The notes under the pieces were generated by a model. The model had not been told where the DNA came from and searched no databases. It worked only from the letters and a program-made list of their open reading frames with translations. Below, piece after piece: positions 8,575 through 17,521 of a stretch of 53,632 nucleotides of DNA. Each line of letters opens with the position of its first letter. Position 1 is the first letter of the stretch. Both the position numbers and the translations under genes were made by a program. Source of the DNA: Asaia bogorensis (GTDB lineage: Bacteria > Pseudomonadota > Alphaproteobacteria > Acetobacterales > Acetobacteraceae); contig CAMDGX010000024.1 of assembly GCA_945897825.1 (NCBI GenBank), forward strand, positions 1 through 53,632. The letters run 5' to 3'.

Positions 8575-9924
8575 ATGCACAGCCTCGTCCCGCGCCCCCT
8601 CGTCGCCCGCCGTCCGGCAGCCCCTCTGACGGGCACCATCCGCGTCCCCGGCGACAAGTCGATCAGCCATCGCGCGCTGATGTTCGGCGCGTTGGCGGTC
8701 GGCGAAACCCGCATCCAGGGCCTGCTGGAGGGCGAGGACGTCCTGCGCACCGCCGCCGCCATGCGCGCCCTCGGCGCCGAGGTCATCCAGGACGGGCCCG
8801 GCGCCTGGCGCGTCGCCGGGCGCGGCATCGGCGGGCTGACCGAACCGGCCGACGTGCTCGACATGGGCAATTCCGGCACCGCCGCCCGCCTGCTTGCCGG
8901 CATTCTCGCCAGCCACCCGATGTTCGCGGTCATGACCGGCGACGCCAGCCTGCGCCGCCGCCCGATGCGCCGCGTCACCGACCCGCTGGGCCAATGCGGC
9001 GCCCGCTTCGCCAGCCGCGAGGGCGGCCGCCTGCCGCTGGCCATCGAGGGCGCGCACGAGGCGCTGCCGATCGACTACATCGTCCCCGTTCCGTCCGCGC
9101 AGGTGAAGTCCGCCCTGCTGCTCTGCGGCCTCAATGCCCCGGGCATCACCCGGGTGGAGGAACGCGAGGCCACGCGCGACCACAGCGAGAACATGCTGCG
9201 CCATTTCGGCGCCACCGTCCGCGTCGAAACCGCCGGGCACGGCCGCGTCATCGAACTGCAGGGCCAGCCCGAACTGCGCGCCGCCGACGTCACCGTCCCC
9301 GGCGATCCGTCCTCCGCCGCCTTCCCGATTGCCGCCGCCCTGCTCGTCCCCGGCTCGCGCCTGCGCATTGAGGGCATCGGCCTCAATCCCCTGCGCACCG
9401 GCCTGTTCACGACCCTGCGCGAGATGGGCGCGGCGCTGACCATCGAGAACCCCCGCACCGAGGGCGGCGAACCCGTCGGCGACCTCATCGCTGAGTACAC
9501 CACTCTGCGCGCCATCGACGTGCCGCCGGAGCGCGCGCCCAGCATGATTGACGAATACCCCATCCTCGCCGTCGTCGCCGCCGCCACCCAGGGCACCACC
9601 CGCATGCGCGGCCTCAGGGAACTGCGCGTCAAGGAAAGCGACCGCCTTTCCGCCACCGCCGCCATGCTCGCCGCCAACGGCGTGCGCGTCACGATCGAGG
9701 GCGACGACCTGATCGTCGAGGGCGGCGCCATCCAAGGCGGCGGCACCGTCGAGACCCACATGGACCACCGCCTGGCGATGAGCGCCCTTGTCATGGGCCT
9801 CGCCAGCCGGGATGGCGTGGCGGTCGACGACGCCAGCTTCATCGACACCAGCTTCCCCGGCTTCGTCGACCTGATGAACCGCGCGATCGGCAACGGCGGC
9901 GCGCCCTCCCTCACCGCCCCCTGA
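8575..9924 (+). CDS. aroA: 3-phosphoshikimate 1-carboxyvinyltransferase (EPSP synthase), class II-like
   Basis: A 449-residue EPSP synthase, the sixth step of the shikimate pathway. The substrate loop [10 protein letters not shown] is at residues 25-34 (Lys28), followed by [13 protein letters not shown] (95-107), [32 protein letters not shown] and LRVKESDRL. The overall sequence looks like the class II (CP4-like) enzymes. However, the position equivalent to CP4 Ala100 is Gly101 here (NSGT against NAAT), the residue found in glyphosate-sensitive enzymes. The stop overlaps the cmk start (TGATG), so the two genes are coupled. Confidence 0.97.
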   Translation: MHSLVPRPLVARRPAAPLTGTIRVPGDKSISHRALMFGALAVGETRIQGLLEGEDVLRTAAAMRALGAEVIQDGPGAWRVAGRGIGGLTEPADVLDMGNSGTAARLLAGILASHPMFAVMTGDASLRRRPMRRVTDPLGQCGARFASREGGRLPLAIEGAHEALPIDYIVPVPSAQVKSALLLCGLNAPGITRVEEREATRDHSENMLRHFGATVRVETAGHGRVIELQGQPELRAADVTVPGDPSSAAFPIAAALLVPGSRLRIEGIGLNPLRTGLFTTLREMGAALTIENPRTEGGEPVGDLIAEYTTLRAIDVPPERAPSMIDEYPILAVVAAATQGTTRMRGLRELRVKESDRLSATAAMLAANGVRVTIEGDDLIVEGGAIQGGGTVETHMDHRLAMSALVMGLASRDGVAVDDASFIDTSFPGFVDLMNRAIGNGGAPSLTAP

Positions 9925-10589
9925 TGCCGAAGCTCGTCATCGCCCCCCTTGTCATCGCGATCGACGGGCCTGCCGCCGCCGGCAAGGGCACGCTCGCCCG
10001 CCGGCTGGCCGCCCATTTCGGCCTGCCCTATCTTGACACCGGCCTGCTCTACCGCGCCGTCGCCCGGCGCGTGCTCGACGCCGGCCACAGCCCCGCCGAT
10101 GCCGACGCCGCCACCCAGGCCGCGCGCACCCTCCAGCCGCACGACACCCAGCGCACCGACCTGCGCGGCCCGCCGGTCGACGAAGCCGCCAGCCTCGTCG
10201 CCTCCGTCCCCGCCGTCCGCGCCGCCCTGCTCGACTTCCAGCGCAGCTTCGGCGCGGCGAACGGCGCCGTGCTCGACGGTCGGGACATCGGCACCGTGAT
10301 CTTCCCCGACGCCCCGGCCAAGCTGTTCGTGACCGCCAGCCCCGAGGAACGCGGCCGCCGCCGCTGGGCCGAACTGCGCGCCCGCGGGGTGGCCGCCGAC
10401 CAGGCCGCCATCACCGCCGAGGTCCATGCCCGCGACGCCGCCGACCGTGCCCGCGCCGCCGCGCCGATGAAGCCGGCCGCGGACGCGATGCTGCTGGACA
10501 CCACCACGCTGGACGCCGACGCCGCCTTCGCCCGCGCCCTGGCGCTGATCGGCGAACGCCTGGCGGAGCACGGCCGCCACCGCTCTTGA
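9924..10589 (+). CDS. cmk: cytidylate kinase
   Basis: A 221-residue (d)CMP kinase. The P-loop [15 protein letters not shown] is at residues 15-29, the CMP-binding region [12 protein letters not shown] follows, and [23 protein letters not shown] and [10 protein letters not shown] are typical of the family. It phosphorylates CMP/dCMP with ATP. The ATG overlaps the aroA stop. aroA-cmk-rpsA is a classic bacterial order. The gap to rpsA (10590-10771) holds only the leader described separately. Confidence 0.96.
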   Translation: MPKLVIAPLVIAIDGPAAAGKGTLARRLAAHFGLPYLDTGLLYRAVARRVLDAGHSPADADAATQAARTLQPHDTQRTDLRGPPVDEAASLVASVPAVRAALLDFQRSFGAANGAVLDGRDIGTVIFPDAPAKLFVTASPEERGRRRWAELRARGVAADQAAITAEVHARDAADRARAAAPMKPAADAMLLDTTTLDADAAFARALALIGERLAEHGRHRS

Positions 10590-10734
10590 CTCGCGCCCCG
10601 CTCCGGCGCTTTTCTGCGCGCGACCGCGCATCCTGCGCGGCCTCCGCAACCCGGCCTGCGTCACCCGATCGAGGGAACGCGGGCACGCCGTGCTTTCGCC
10701 GCCATCCGCGCGGCCAGAGCGCGCAGTCGCACAA

Positions 10735-10750
10735 GGCCCGCAAGCGGGCC
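10735..10750 (+). promoter_or_regulatory. hairpin in the rpsA leader
   Basis: GGCCCGC and GCGGGCC are separated by AA, 21 bases before the rpsA ATG and just upstream of AAGGA. S1 mRNAs in other bacteria fold into leader hairpins used for autoregulation; a similar role is only inferred. The two-base loop means the real stem is shorter than seven pairs. Confidence 0.3.
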
Positions 10751-10771
10751 GCGCAAGGATAGATCCACCGC

Positions 10772-12469
10772 ATGGCTTCCGCAGCCCCGGCTGAAGACTT
10801 CGCCTCCCTCCTCGACGAGACCCTCGGCCGCGATACCGGCTTCGATGGCTCCGTCGTCACCGGACGCGTCATCCGCCTCACCGACGAGTTCGCCATCGTC
10901 GATGTCGGCCTCAAGAGCGAGGGCCGCGTTGCCCTCAAGGAATTCGGCCCCCCCGGCGCCAAGCCCGAGGTGAAGCCCGGCGACACCGTCGAGCTGTATG
11001 TCGAGCGCTACGAGGACCGCGACGGCTCGATCGTCCTGTCCCGCGAGAAGGCACGACGGGAAGAGGCCTGGACGAACCTGGAAAAGGCGTTCGAGGCTCA
11101 GCAGCGCGTCAATGGCACCATCTACGGCCGGGTCAAGGGCGGCTTCACCGTCGATCTCGGCGGAGCCGTGGCCTTCCTGCCCGGCAGCCAGGTCGATATC
11201 CGCCCGGTGCGCGACGTCGGCCCGCTCATGGGCATGCCGCAGCCCTTCCAGATCCTCAAGATGGACCGCGCCCGCGGCAACATCGTGGTCTCGCGCCGCG
11301 CCGTGCTCGAGGAAACCCGTGCGGAGCAGCGCAGCGAGCTGATCCAGGGCCTCAAGGAAGGCATGATCCTCGACGGCGTGGTCAAGAACATCACCGACTA
11401 CGGCGCCTTCGTCGACCTCGGCGGCGTCGACGGCCTGCTGCACGTCACCGACATCGCCTGGCGCCGCATCAACCACCCCAGCGAGGCCCTGACCATCGGC
11501 CAGCAGGTCAAGGTGCAGGTCATCCGCTTCAACCCGGACACCCAGCGCATCAGCCTCGGCATGAAGCAGCTCGAGGCCGACCCGTGGGATGGCGTGGCGG
11601 CGAAGTATCCGCCCGGCGCCAAGTACACCGGCCGCGTCACCAACATCACCGACTACGGCGCCTTCGTGGAGCTGGAGCCGGGCGTCGAGGGCCTGGTGCA
11701 CGTCTCCGAGATGAGCTGGACCAAGAAGAATGTCCACCCCGGCAAGATCGTCGCCACCTCGCAGGAAGTGGACGTGATGGTGCTGGATGTCGACAGCTCC
11801 AAGCGCCGCATCTCGCTCGGCCTCAAGCAGGTCCAGCGCAACCCGTGGGAGCAGTTCGTCGACGAACACCCCATCGGCACGGTGGTCGAGGGCGAGATCC
11901 GCAACATGACCGAGTTCGGCCTGTTCATCGGCCTGACCGCGGACATCGACGGCATGGTCCACATGTCCGACCTGTCGTGGGACGAGCCCGGCGAGCTGGC
12001 CATGGCCAAGTTCGAGAAGGGCGCCATCGTCAAGGCCAAGGTGCTCGATGTGGATGTCGAGAAGGAGCGCATCTCCCTCGGCGTCAAGCAGATGGCCGAC
12101 GACCCCGCCGCCGGCGTGCTCGACCGCGTGAAGAAGGGCGACATCGTCACCTGCGTCGTCACCGCGGTGCAGTCCAACGGCATCGAGGTCAAGGTGGACG
12201 AGGTCCTCACCGGCTTCATCCGTCGCGCCGAACTGGCCCGCGACAAGGGCGACCAGCGCCCCGACCGCTTCGCCATCGGCGAGAAGGTCGATGCCCGCAT
12301 CACCGCCGTCGACCGCGCCGCCCGCAAGCTCCAGCTCACCATCAAGGGCAAGGAGATCGAGGAGGACAAGCAGGCCATTGCCGAATACGGTACCTCTGAC
12401 AGCGGCGCCTCGCTCGGCGACATCCTGGGTGCGGCCATCCGCCGCCGCAACCAGATGACCTCCGAGTGA
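10772..12469 (+). CDS. rpsA: 30S ribosomal protein S1
   Basis: A 565-residue protein with six consecutive S1 (OB-fold) domains: about residues 28-95, 113-180, 197-267, 284-355, 371-441 and 458-527. Repeats such as ITDYGAFVDLGGVDGLLHVTD and ITDYGAFVELEPGVEGLVHVSE are diagnostic. S1 binds mRNA on the 30S platform and unfolds structured leaders. Repeat-to-repeat spacing is regular with no frameshift. A short stem, GATCC-TTCG-GGATC, overlaps the stop codon (12468-12481) but has no U-tract. Confidence 0.98.
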   Translation: MASAAPAEDFASLLDETLGRDTGFDGSVVTGRVIRLTDEFAIVDVGLKSEGRVALKEFGPPGAKPEVKPGDTVELYVERYEDRDGSIVLSREKARREEAWTNLEKAFEAQQRVNGTIYGRVKGGFTVDLGGAVAFLPGSQVDIRPVRDVGPLMGMPQPFQILKMDRARGNIVVSRRAVLEETRAEQRSELIQGLKEGMILDGVVKNITDYGAFVDLGGVDGLLHVTDIAWRRINHPSEALTIGQQVKVQVIRFNPDTQRISLGMKQLEADPWDGVAAKYPPGAKYTGRVTNITDYGAFVELEPGVEGLVHVSEMSWTKKNVHPGKIVATSQEVDVMVLDVDSSKRRISLGLKQVQRNPWEQFVDEHPIGTVVEGEIRNMTEFGLFIGLTADIDGMVHMSDLSWDEPGELAMAKFEKGAIVKAKVLDVDVEKERISLGVKQMADDPAAGVLDRVKKGDIVTCVVTAVQSNGIEVKVDEVLTGFIRRAELARDKGDQRPDRFAIGEKVDARITAVDRAARKLQLTIKGKEIEEDKQAIAEYGTSDSGASLGDILGAAIRRRNQMTSE

Positions 12470-12508
12470 TCCTTCGGGATCGATCCATCGGTCCCGGGTG
12501 ATCGGGCG

Positions 12509-13441
12509 TTGAGCCTGGAAACCGACCTCCTGCTGGACAGGCGGCGCCTCAAGCGCCGCCTGTTCCTTTGGCGCATGGTCGCCGTGCTGGCCGTCATCGG
12601 CGCGGGCCTGCTCGCGGCGCGCGACGACGCGGCAACCATGCTGACGCGCGATCATGTCGCCCGCCTCACCATCGCCGGTATGATCACCGACGACCGCAAG
12701 ACGACCGAGGCGCTCGACGCTGTTGCGCTCGACACCACCGCCCGCGCCCTGCTGGTCATCATCGACAGCCCCGGCGGCACCATGGCCGGCGGCGAATCGC
12801 TCCACCGCGCCATCGCCCGCATCGCCGAGCGCAAGCCGGTCGTCGCCGTCATGGGCGCCACCGCCGCCTCCGCCGGCTACATGGTGGCGCTGCCCGCCGA
12901 GCGCGTCTTCGCGCGCGATTCCACACTCACCGGCTCCATCGGCGTCAAGCTGATGCTCCCCGAGTTCTCCGGCCTGCTCGACATGCTCGGCATCGGCGAC
13001 AACTCCATCGCCTCCGGTCCGCTCAAGGACGAGCCCAGCCTCGCCCGCCCCCTCTCCCGCCCCGGCCGGGAAGTGATGCAGGCCATCGTGAACGACATGC
13101 ACGACCAGTTCGTCGCCATGGTCGCGACCGGCCGCAAGATGGACACCGCCCGCGTGCGCGAGCTCGCCGACGGCCGCGCCTATACCGGCCGCCAGGCCCT
13201 GCGCCTCGGCCTCGTCGATGCGATCGGCGGCGAGCGTGAGGCCCGCGCCTGGCTCGCCGAGGCCAAGCAACTCGCCACAACCCTGCCCGCACGCGACGTC
13301 GGCAAGCGCGGCTGGGCCGACCGCGCCCTCGGCGAATCCAGCCTCTGGCCGGCGCTCCTCCAACTCCTCACGAAAACTGTTCTCTCTCAAAGGCTTGACG
13401 GTGCATGGGCCATCTGGCAGCCTGCAGCCGAGGCCGAATAG
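12509..13441 (+). CDS. sppA: signal peptide peptidase SppA (S49 serine protease)
   Basis: A 310-residue single-domain S49 peptidase with one N-terminal membrane anchor ([19 protein letters not shown], residues 18-36). Catalytic Ser121 is in [12 protein letters not shown] and the general-base lysine is Lys173 (SGPLKD), 52 residues later, as in other short SppA proteins. It degrades cleaved signal peptides in the inner membrane. TTG at 12509 is the only suitable start; its Shine-Dalgarno is weak. It lies 39 bases after rpsA and before ihfB, the usual alphaproteobacterial context. Confidence 0.93.
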   Translation: MSLETDLLLDRRRLKRRLFLWRMVAVLAVIGAGLLAARDDAATMLTRDHVARLTIAGMITDDRKTTEALDAVALDTTARALLVIIDSPGGTMAGGESLHRAIARIAERKPVVAVMGATAASAGYMVALPAERVFARDSTLTGSIGVKLMLPEFSGLLDMLGIGDNSIASGPLKDEPSLARPLSRPGREVMQAIVNDMHDQFVAMVATGRKMDTARVRELADGRAYTGRQALRLGLVDAIGGEREARAWLAEAKQLATTLPARDVGKRGWADRALGESSLWPALLQLLTKTVLSQRLDGAWAIWQPAAEAE

Positions 13442-13469
13442 GCCAGGCGAACAGGTCCAGGGACGCAAG

Positions 13470-13769
13470 ATGACCAAGTCGGAACTTATCGCCGAGCTGG
13501 CCGCCGCCAATCCGCACCTGCTCAGCCGCGACGTCGAAACCATCGTCGCCACCATCTTCAACGAGATCACCGCCGCCCTCTCGCGCGGCGAACGCGTCGA
13601 ACTGCGCGGCTTCGGCGCCTTCACCATCAAGAAGCGCGACGCCCGCACCGGCCGCAACCCACGCACCGGCGAGGCCGTTCCCGTCGATGAAAAGGTCGTC
13701 CCGTTCTTCAAGGCCGGCAAGGAACTGCGCGACCGTGTCAACCGTGGCAAGAAGCCTGACGGTACCTAG
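13470..13769 (+). CDS. ihfB: integration host factor subunit beta
   Basis: A 99-residue HU/IHF-family DNA-bending protein: [17 protein letters not shown], then [26 protein letters not shown] including the RNPRTGE beta-arm tip that inserts its proline into the minor groove. The start (13470) is supported by AGGGA 6 bases upstream and by the family N-terminus; the longer frame to 13218 overlaps sppA and is rejected. The partner ihfA is elsewhere. Repeat copy 3 begins right at the stop. Confidence 0.97.
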   Translation: MTKSELIAELAAANPHLLSRDVETIVATIFNEITAALSRGERVELRGFGAFTIKKRDARTGRNPRTGEAVPVDEKVVPFFKAGKELRDRVNRGKKPDGT

Positions 13770-13770
13770 C

Positions 13771-13896
13771 AAGGAAGTCGTTCTTTTTTGAAAAAAAGAA
13801 CCAAAAAACTTTCATACTCAAAGCCCACCACCTCCTGGCTCAAAGTGACAAAAGTCTTTTTGCTTCTTTTTCTTCAGAAAAAGAAGATTCTTCCTT
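13771..13896. repeat. quasi-palindromic intergenic element, copy 3 of 5
   Basis: AAGGAAG, left hairpin 13780-13801, core, right hairpin 13863-13886, CTTCCTT. The core keeps only partial pairing (AGCC with GGCT, ACT with AGT). It sits between the ihfB stop and the lapA start. Confidence 0.9.
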
Positions 13897-13928
13897 AGCC
13901 TCTCGACCTCACCATTAGGCAGGTCCCC

Positions 13929-14282
13929 ATGCGTACGCTTCTCTGGCGCCTGATCCTCCTCAGCCCCCTCCTGCTCCTGGTCATCCTGTTCGCCCTGTCG
14001 AACACCGAGAGCGTGCGCCTCGGCCTCTGGCCGACCGACCTGCTCATCGAGGCCCCGCTGTCGCTGCTGATGCTGATGGCCATGGCGTTCGCCTTCCTGG
14101 TCGGCGCCCTCTCCACCTGGGTTGTCGGGATCGGCGCCCGCCTGCGCGCCCGCCGCGCGGAGCAGGCCGCGACTGCGCTGCGCACCGAGCTCGAAACCCT
14201 GCGTGCCCGCCTCGCCCGCGCCGAGGCCCCGCCCAGCGCCACCGTCCTGCCTCCCGCCACCCGCGCCCTCGCCCGCACGTGA
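13929..14282 (+). CDS. LapA-domain (DUF1049) inner-membrane protein
   Basis: A 117-residue protein with two transmembrane helices (about residues 5-25 and 42-67) separated by a short loop SNTESVRLGLWP, then a charged helix (ARLRARRAEQAATALRTELETLRARLARAEA) likely to form a coiled coil. This is the LapA/DUF1049 layout; in enteric bacteria LapA joins LapB in controlling LpxC and LPS supply. No lapB is adjacent. ihfB-lapA-trpF is a conserved alphaproteobacterial order. The stop overlaps the trpF ATG (TGATG). Confidence 0.88.
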   Translation: MRTLLWRLILLSPLLLLVILFALSNTESVRLGLWPTDLLIEAPLSLLMLMAMAFAFLVGALSTWVVGIGARLRARRAEQAATALRTELETLRARLARAEAPPSATVLPPATRALART

Positions 14283-14905
14283 TGACGGTCCGCATCAAGA
14301 TCTGCGGCATCACCACCGAAGCCGGCATCGACGCCGCCATCGCCGCCCATGCCGACTGGATCGGCCTGAACTTCTTCCCCGCCTCCCCGCGCCACGTCAC
14401 CCCGGCCCGCGCCGCTGAACTCGCCGCCCGCCCCGGCGTCCCGCCCACCGTCGGCCTGTTCGTCAACCCCACCGACGCCGAGATCGAGGCCGTCCTGGCC
14501 GCCGTCCCGCTCGACATCCTCCAGCTCTACACCGACGCCCCCCGTGCCGCCGCCATCCGCGTCCGCTTCGCCCGCCCGGTCTGGCGCGCCATCGGCGTCG
14601 CCTCCCACGCCGATCTCCCCACCGAAGCCGAGCCCGTCGATGGCTGGGTCATCGAGGCCAAGCCCCCGCCCGGCGCCACCCGCCCCGGCGGCAACGCCGC
14701 GACCTTCGACTGGACCATCCTCGCCGGCTGGCGCGCTCCGCTCCCCTGGCTCCTCGCCGGCGGACTGAGCCCCGGCAACGTCGCCGCCGCCATCCGGGCC
14801 ACCCATGCGCCCGCCGTGGACGTCGCCTCGGGCGTCGAGCGCGAGAAGGGCATCAAGGACCCCGCCTTGGTCGCCGCCTTCGCCGCGGCCGCCCGCGCGG
14901 CATGA
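14282..14905 (+). CDS. trpF: phosphoribosylanthranilate isomerase
   Basis: A 207-residue TIM-barrel enzyme of tryptophan synthesis. The N-terminal KICGIT contains the catalytic cysteine (Cys8); LAGGLSPGNV and VDVASGVE (catalytic Asp and phosphate-binding loops) lie at the C-terminus. It converts N-(5-phosphoribosyl)anthranilate to CdRP by Amadori rearrangement. In many relatives trpB and trpA follow; here a GNAT gene does, overlapping by four bases (ATGA). Confidence 0.96.
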   Translation: MTVRIKICGITTEAGIDAAIAAHADWIGLNFFPASPRHVTPARAAELAARPGVPPTVGLFVNPTDAEIEAVLAAVPLDILQLYTDAPRAAAIRVRFARPVWRAIGVASHADLPTEAEPVDGWVIEAKPPPGATRPGGNAATFDWTILAGWRAPLPWLLAGGLSPGNVAAAIRATHAPAVDVASGVEREKGIKDPALVAAFAAAARAA

Positions 14906-15420
14906 TCCGCCCGGCCACCCCGGACGACGCCGACGCAATTGGCCGCGTCCACGTCCAGGCCTGGCGCGAAACCTACCCCGGCATCGTGCCCGACGCCGTG
15001 ATCGCCGCCCGCGACCCCCTGGAGCGTGCAGCACTGTGGCGCCGCGTCATCGCCGCCGGAGAGATCGTCCTGCTCGCCCACGACGACACCGGCGCCCTGC
15101 TCGGCTTCGCCAATGCCGGCAAGCAGCGTGAACCCGAAATCCTGCCCTTCGCCGGCGAAATCAACGCCATCTACCTGCTCCAGGCCGCCAAGCGCCGGGG
15201 CCTCGGCCGCGCCCTGATGCGATCCGCCGCCCAGGCCCTCCTCGCCCGCGGCCTGGCCTCCGCGAGCCTCTGGGTGCTCGACGGCAACGCGACCGCGCAC
15301 GCCTTCTACACCAGCCTCGGCGGTCGCCCGGTCCTGCACCGCGCTTTCCCCGAGCCGGCGGAATGGCCGGGAACCGAAACCGCCTACGCCTGGAGCGACC
15401 TCGCCCCCCTTGCCGCCTGA
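14902..15420 (+). CDS. GNAT-family N-acetyltransferase
   Basis: A 172-residue acetyltransferase. The N-terminus IRPATPDDADAIGRVHVQAWRETYPG is typical of the RimI-like/aminoglycoside-related group; motif A AIYLLQAAKRRGLGRALMRSA binds acetyl-CoA (R-x-x-G-x-G/A pattern), and NATAHAFYTSLGGRPV is motif B. The acceptor substrate is unknown. The start overlaps the trpF stop, so it is probably cotranscribed with trpF. Confidence 0.88.
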   Translation: MIRPATPDDADAIGRVHVQAWRETYPGIVPDAVIAARDPLERAALWRRVIAAGEIVLLAHDDTGALLGFANAGKQREPEILPFAGEINAIYLLQAAKRRGLGRALMRSAAQALLARGLASASLWVLDGNATAHAFYTSLGGRPVLHRAFPEPAEWPGTETAYAWSDLAPLAA

Positions 15421-15503
15421 CGCCACCCCGCCATGCCGACACGGCAGGCCAGCCGCGCCCCCGTGCCCGTATGATGCCCACCTCCCCACCACCAGGGCCG
15501 CTC

Positions 15504-16436
15504 ATGGCGTTCTCCCCCGTCGCGATCCAGCGCGGCCTGTTCCTCTTCCTCTGCCTCGTCTGGGGCACCAACTGGCTGGCGATGAAGGCCGGCACCGCCG
15601 AGGTGCCGCCCGGCATCTTCTCCGGCCTGCGCTGGAGCGTTGCCGGCGCCGTGCTGCTCGCCTTCCTCGCCCTGCGCGGCGACCCCGTCCGCGTGCCGCC
15701 CCGCCTGTGGGGCCGCATCATCGGGGTCAGCATCATGATGATCCCGCTCAACGCCGTGGTGATGCTCTACGGCCTGCGCTACGTCGGCAGCGGCCTCGCC
15801 GCCGTGCTCAACTCCGCCCTCACCCCCATCGCTATGGTCGGATTCGCCGCCATGCTGGGCCAGGAGCGCTTCAGCCGCCGCCATCTCGGCGCGCTGGCCG
15901 TCGGCGTGGTCGGCGTGATGGTGCTGTTCGGCCCGAAGGCCGCGGTCGGCGCGCTCGACACGCTGGAGATTCTCGGCGCCGCCGGCGTCGTGCTGGGCAA
16001 CCTCGCCTATTGCTACTCCTCGGTCGCCGCCCGCCCGCTGATGCGTTCCCTGCCGCCGGTCCACCTGGTGGCGATCACCAACTTCATCGGCGGCATGGTG
16101 CTTCTGGTCCTGGCGCTCGCCTTCGAGCCCGGCGCATGGCAGGCCGCGCGGCTGGACTGGGGCATCGTCGCCTGGGCCTCGTGGTGGTACCTGCTGCTGC
16201 CCGCCTCGCTCGGCGCCACGATCATCTATTTCCGCCTGATGCGCGACTGGGGGGCGGGCCGCGTCGGCACCTACGCCTTCATCTCCCCCATCGTCGCCGT
16301 CCTGCTCGGCATCCTGGTCGCCGGGGAGCGCGTGGGCGCGATCGATGCCCTGGGCATGGCCCTGATGCTCGCCGCCGCCGGTCTCGCGCTCTATACGCCC
16401 GCGCCGCGCGCGCAGCCGACGGAAAAGACCACCTGA
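15504..16436 (+). CDS. EamA-family (DMT superfamily) transporter
   Basis: A 310-residue membrane protein with ten predicted helices arranged as two EamA repeats. The first repeat starts FLCLVWGTNWLAMKAG and contains YVGSGLAAVLNSALTPIAMV; the second contains WYLLLPASLGATIIYFRLM and RVGTYAFISPIVAVLLGILVAGERV. It probably exports small metabolites or amino acids. The ATG at 15504 has AGGG 7 bases upstream; an in-frame ATG at 15471 would add 11 residues. Terminator-like hairpins follow. Confidence 0.88.
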   Translation: MAFSPVAIQRGLFLFLCLVWGTNWLAMKAGTAEVPPGIFSGLRWSVAGAVLLAFLALRGDPVRVPPRLWGRIIGVSIMMIPLNAVVMLYGLRYVGSGLAAVLNSALTPIAMVGFAAMLGQERFSRRHLGALAVGVVGVMVLFGPKAAVGALDTLEILGAAGVVLGNLAYCYSSVAARPLMRSLPPVHLVAITNFIGGMVLLVLALAFEPGAWQAARLDWGIVAWASWWYLLLPASLGATIIYFRLMRDWGAGRVGTYAFISPIVAVLLGILVAGERVGAIDALGMALMLAAAGLALYTPAPRAQPTEKTT

Positions 16437-16444
16437 AACAGGAC

Positions 16445-16470
16445 CCGGCCGGATGTCCCCACCCGGCCGG
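16445..16470 (+). terminator. GC hairpin after the EamA gene
   Basis: CCGGCCGG at 16445-16452 and again at 16463-16470 form an eight-pair stem with a ten-base loop, eight bases after the EamA stop. Only a short T-containing run (AAGATTTGAG) follows, so it is a weak intrinsic terminator. Confidence 0.5.
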
Positions 16471-16494
16471 AAGATTTGAGTTCCCTATCAGAAC

Positions 16495-16538
16495 CTAGAG
16501 TAGAAGCCGACCGTCTATCAGGTCGGCTTCTGCTCTAG
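16495..16538. terminator. bidirectional hairpin between convergent genes
   Basis: An 18-base arm ending in AGAAGCCGACC (16495-16512) pairs with GGTCGGCTTCT... (16521-16538) with one G-T wobble and an eight-base loop. The response-regulator stop codon lies within the right arm. The near-perfect stem at a convergent junction fits a shared terminator, although U-tracts are short on both sides. Confidence 0.65.
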
Positions 16539-17254
16539 GCGATCACCGGCTTGACCCCAACCGGATCCAGCCGATAGCCGCCGCCCTCGGTGATCAGCAG
16601 CCGCGAATTGGACGGGTCGGGCTCGATCTTCTGCCGCAGCCGATAGATGTGCGTCTCCAGCGTATGCGTCGTCACCGCCGCGTTGTAGCCCCACACCTCG
16701 TTCAGCAGCACCTGCCGCGGCACCGGCCGGCTGCCCGCCCGGTACAGGAACTTCAGGATCGCCGCTTCCTTCTCGGTCAGGCGGATCTTGCGGTTGCGCG
16801 CCAAATCCTGCAGCAGCTTCGCCGAAGGCCGGAACGTGTAGGGCCCGATGGTGAAAACCGCGTCCTCGCTGTTCTCGAACGTCCGCAGCTGTGCCCGCAG
16901 CCGCGCCAGCAACTCGGCCAGGCGGAACGGCTTGGCGATGTAGTCGTTCGCCCCCGCATCCAGCCCGCGCACCACGTCGGCTTCCTCGTCCGAGCCGGTG
17001 AGCATGATGATCGGAACCTTGATGCCCTGTCGCCGTAGCCGGGCGCACAGGTCGCGCCCGTCGCCATCCGGCAACCCGACGTCCAGGATCAGCGCATCGT
17101 AGCGTTCGTTGCCCGACACCAGCCTCCCTTCGGCCTCAGCTGCGGAGCCGGCTTCATGCGCCGTGAACTCGCCATCGAAGGCAAGCTGCTCCATGAGGAC
17201 CTGTCGCAGGGCCTGGTCGTCGTCAACGATCAGGATGGGCCGTTCGCCCGCCAT
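16535..17254 (-). CDS. OmpR/PhoB-family response regulator (orphan)
   Basis: A 239-residue two-domain regulator. The receiver has acidic residues Asp11-Asp13, phospho-acceptor Asp58 (LILDVGLPDGDG), a switch Thr in MLTGSD and Lys in AKPF. The C-terminal winged helix contains RLTEKEAAILKFLYRAG and TTHTLETHIYRLRQKIEP, ending ITEGGGYRLDP. No histidine kinase is next to it; the hybrid kinase at 39.7-43.2 kb has its own receiver and is not an obvious partner. It is divergent from ribA across 267 bases. Confidence 0.94.
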   Translation of the reverse strand: MAGERPILIVDDDQALRQVLMEQLAFDGEFTAHEAGSAAEAEGRLVSGNERYDALILDVGLPDGDGRDLCARLRRQGIKVPIIMLTGSDEEADVVRGLDAGANDYIAKPFRLAELLARLRAQLRTFENSEDAVFTIGPYTFRPSAKLLQDLARNRKIRLTEKEAAILKFLYRAGSRPVPRQVLLNEVWGYNAAVTTHTLETHIYRLRQKIEPDPSNSRLLITEGGGYRLDPVGVKPVIA

Positions 17255-17473
17255 GCACTCGCTCCTTCTCCCGGTTGCTCTACCTACCCTGGCCACCGCA
17301 GACGGCTCGCGCAACACTAACCAACACAGACCGTCGCAATCGAGTCGCCGCAAGCCTGCATTGAACGTGCCTGCTGGCAAAGGGATGCACAAGACCGTCA
17401 CGTTTTCGTGCCCGGTGTGCCTCTCTCCGCTGCATCCACGCGCAACCGCCCCCTGTATAGGCGCTATGCGAGC

Positions 17474-17491
17474 CGCCTGACTAGGCAGGCG
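17474..17491 (+). promoter_or_regulatory. hairpin in the ribA leader
   Basis: CGCCTG-ACTAGG-CAGGCG is a perfect six-pair stem 30 bases before the ribA start, followed by CCGTTTTGG. It could act as a weak attenuator or be chance in GC-rich DNA. No FMN riboswitch motif was recognised here. Confidence 0.25.
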
Positions 17492-17521
17492 CCGTTTTGG
17501 CCACAAATGAAAGGCATGATA

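Noticed and set aside
10661-13750. A 1029-codon antisense frame over rpsA and sppA
   Set aside because: Mirrors the reading-frame periodicity of rpsA/sppA; low-complexity Gly/Asp/Val composition, no domain.
17255-17521. FMN riboswitch upstream of ribA
   Set aside because: None of the conserved RFN-element stems were recognised; only a small hairpin is present.
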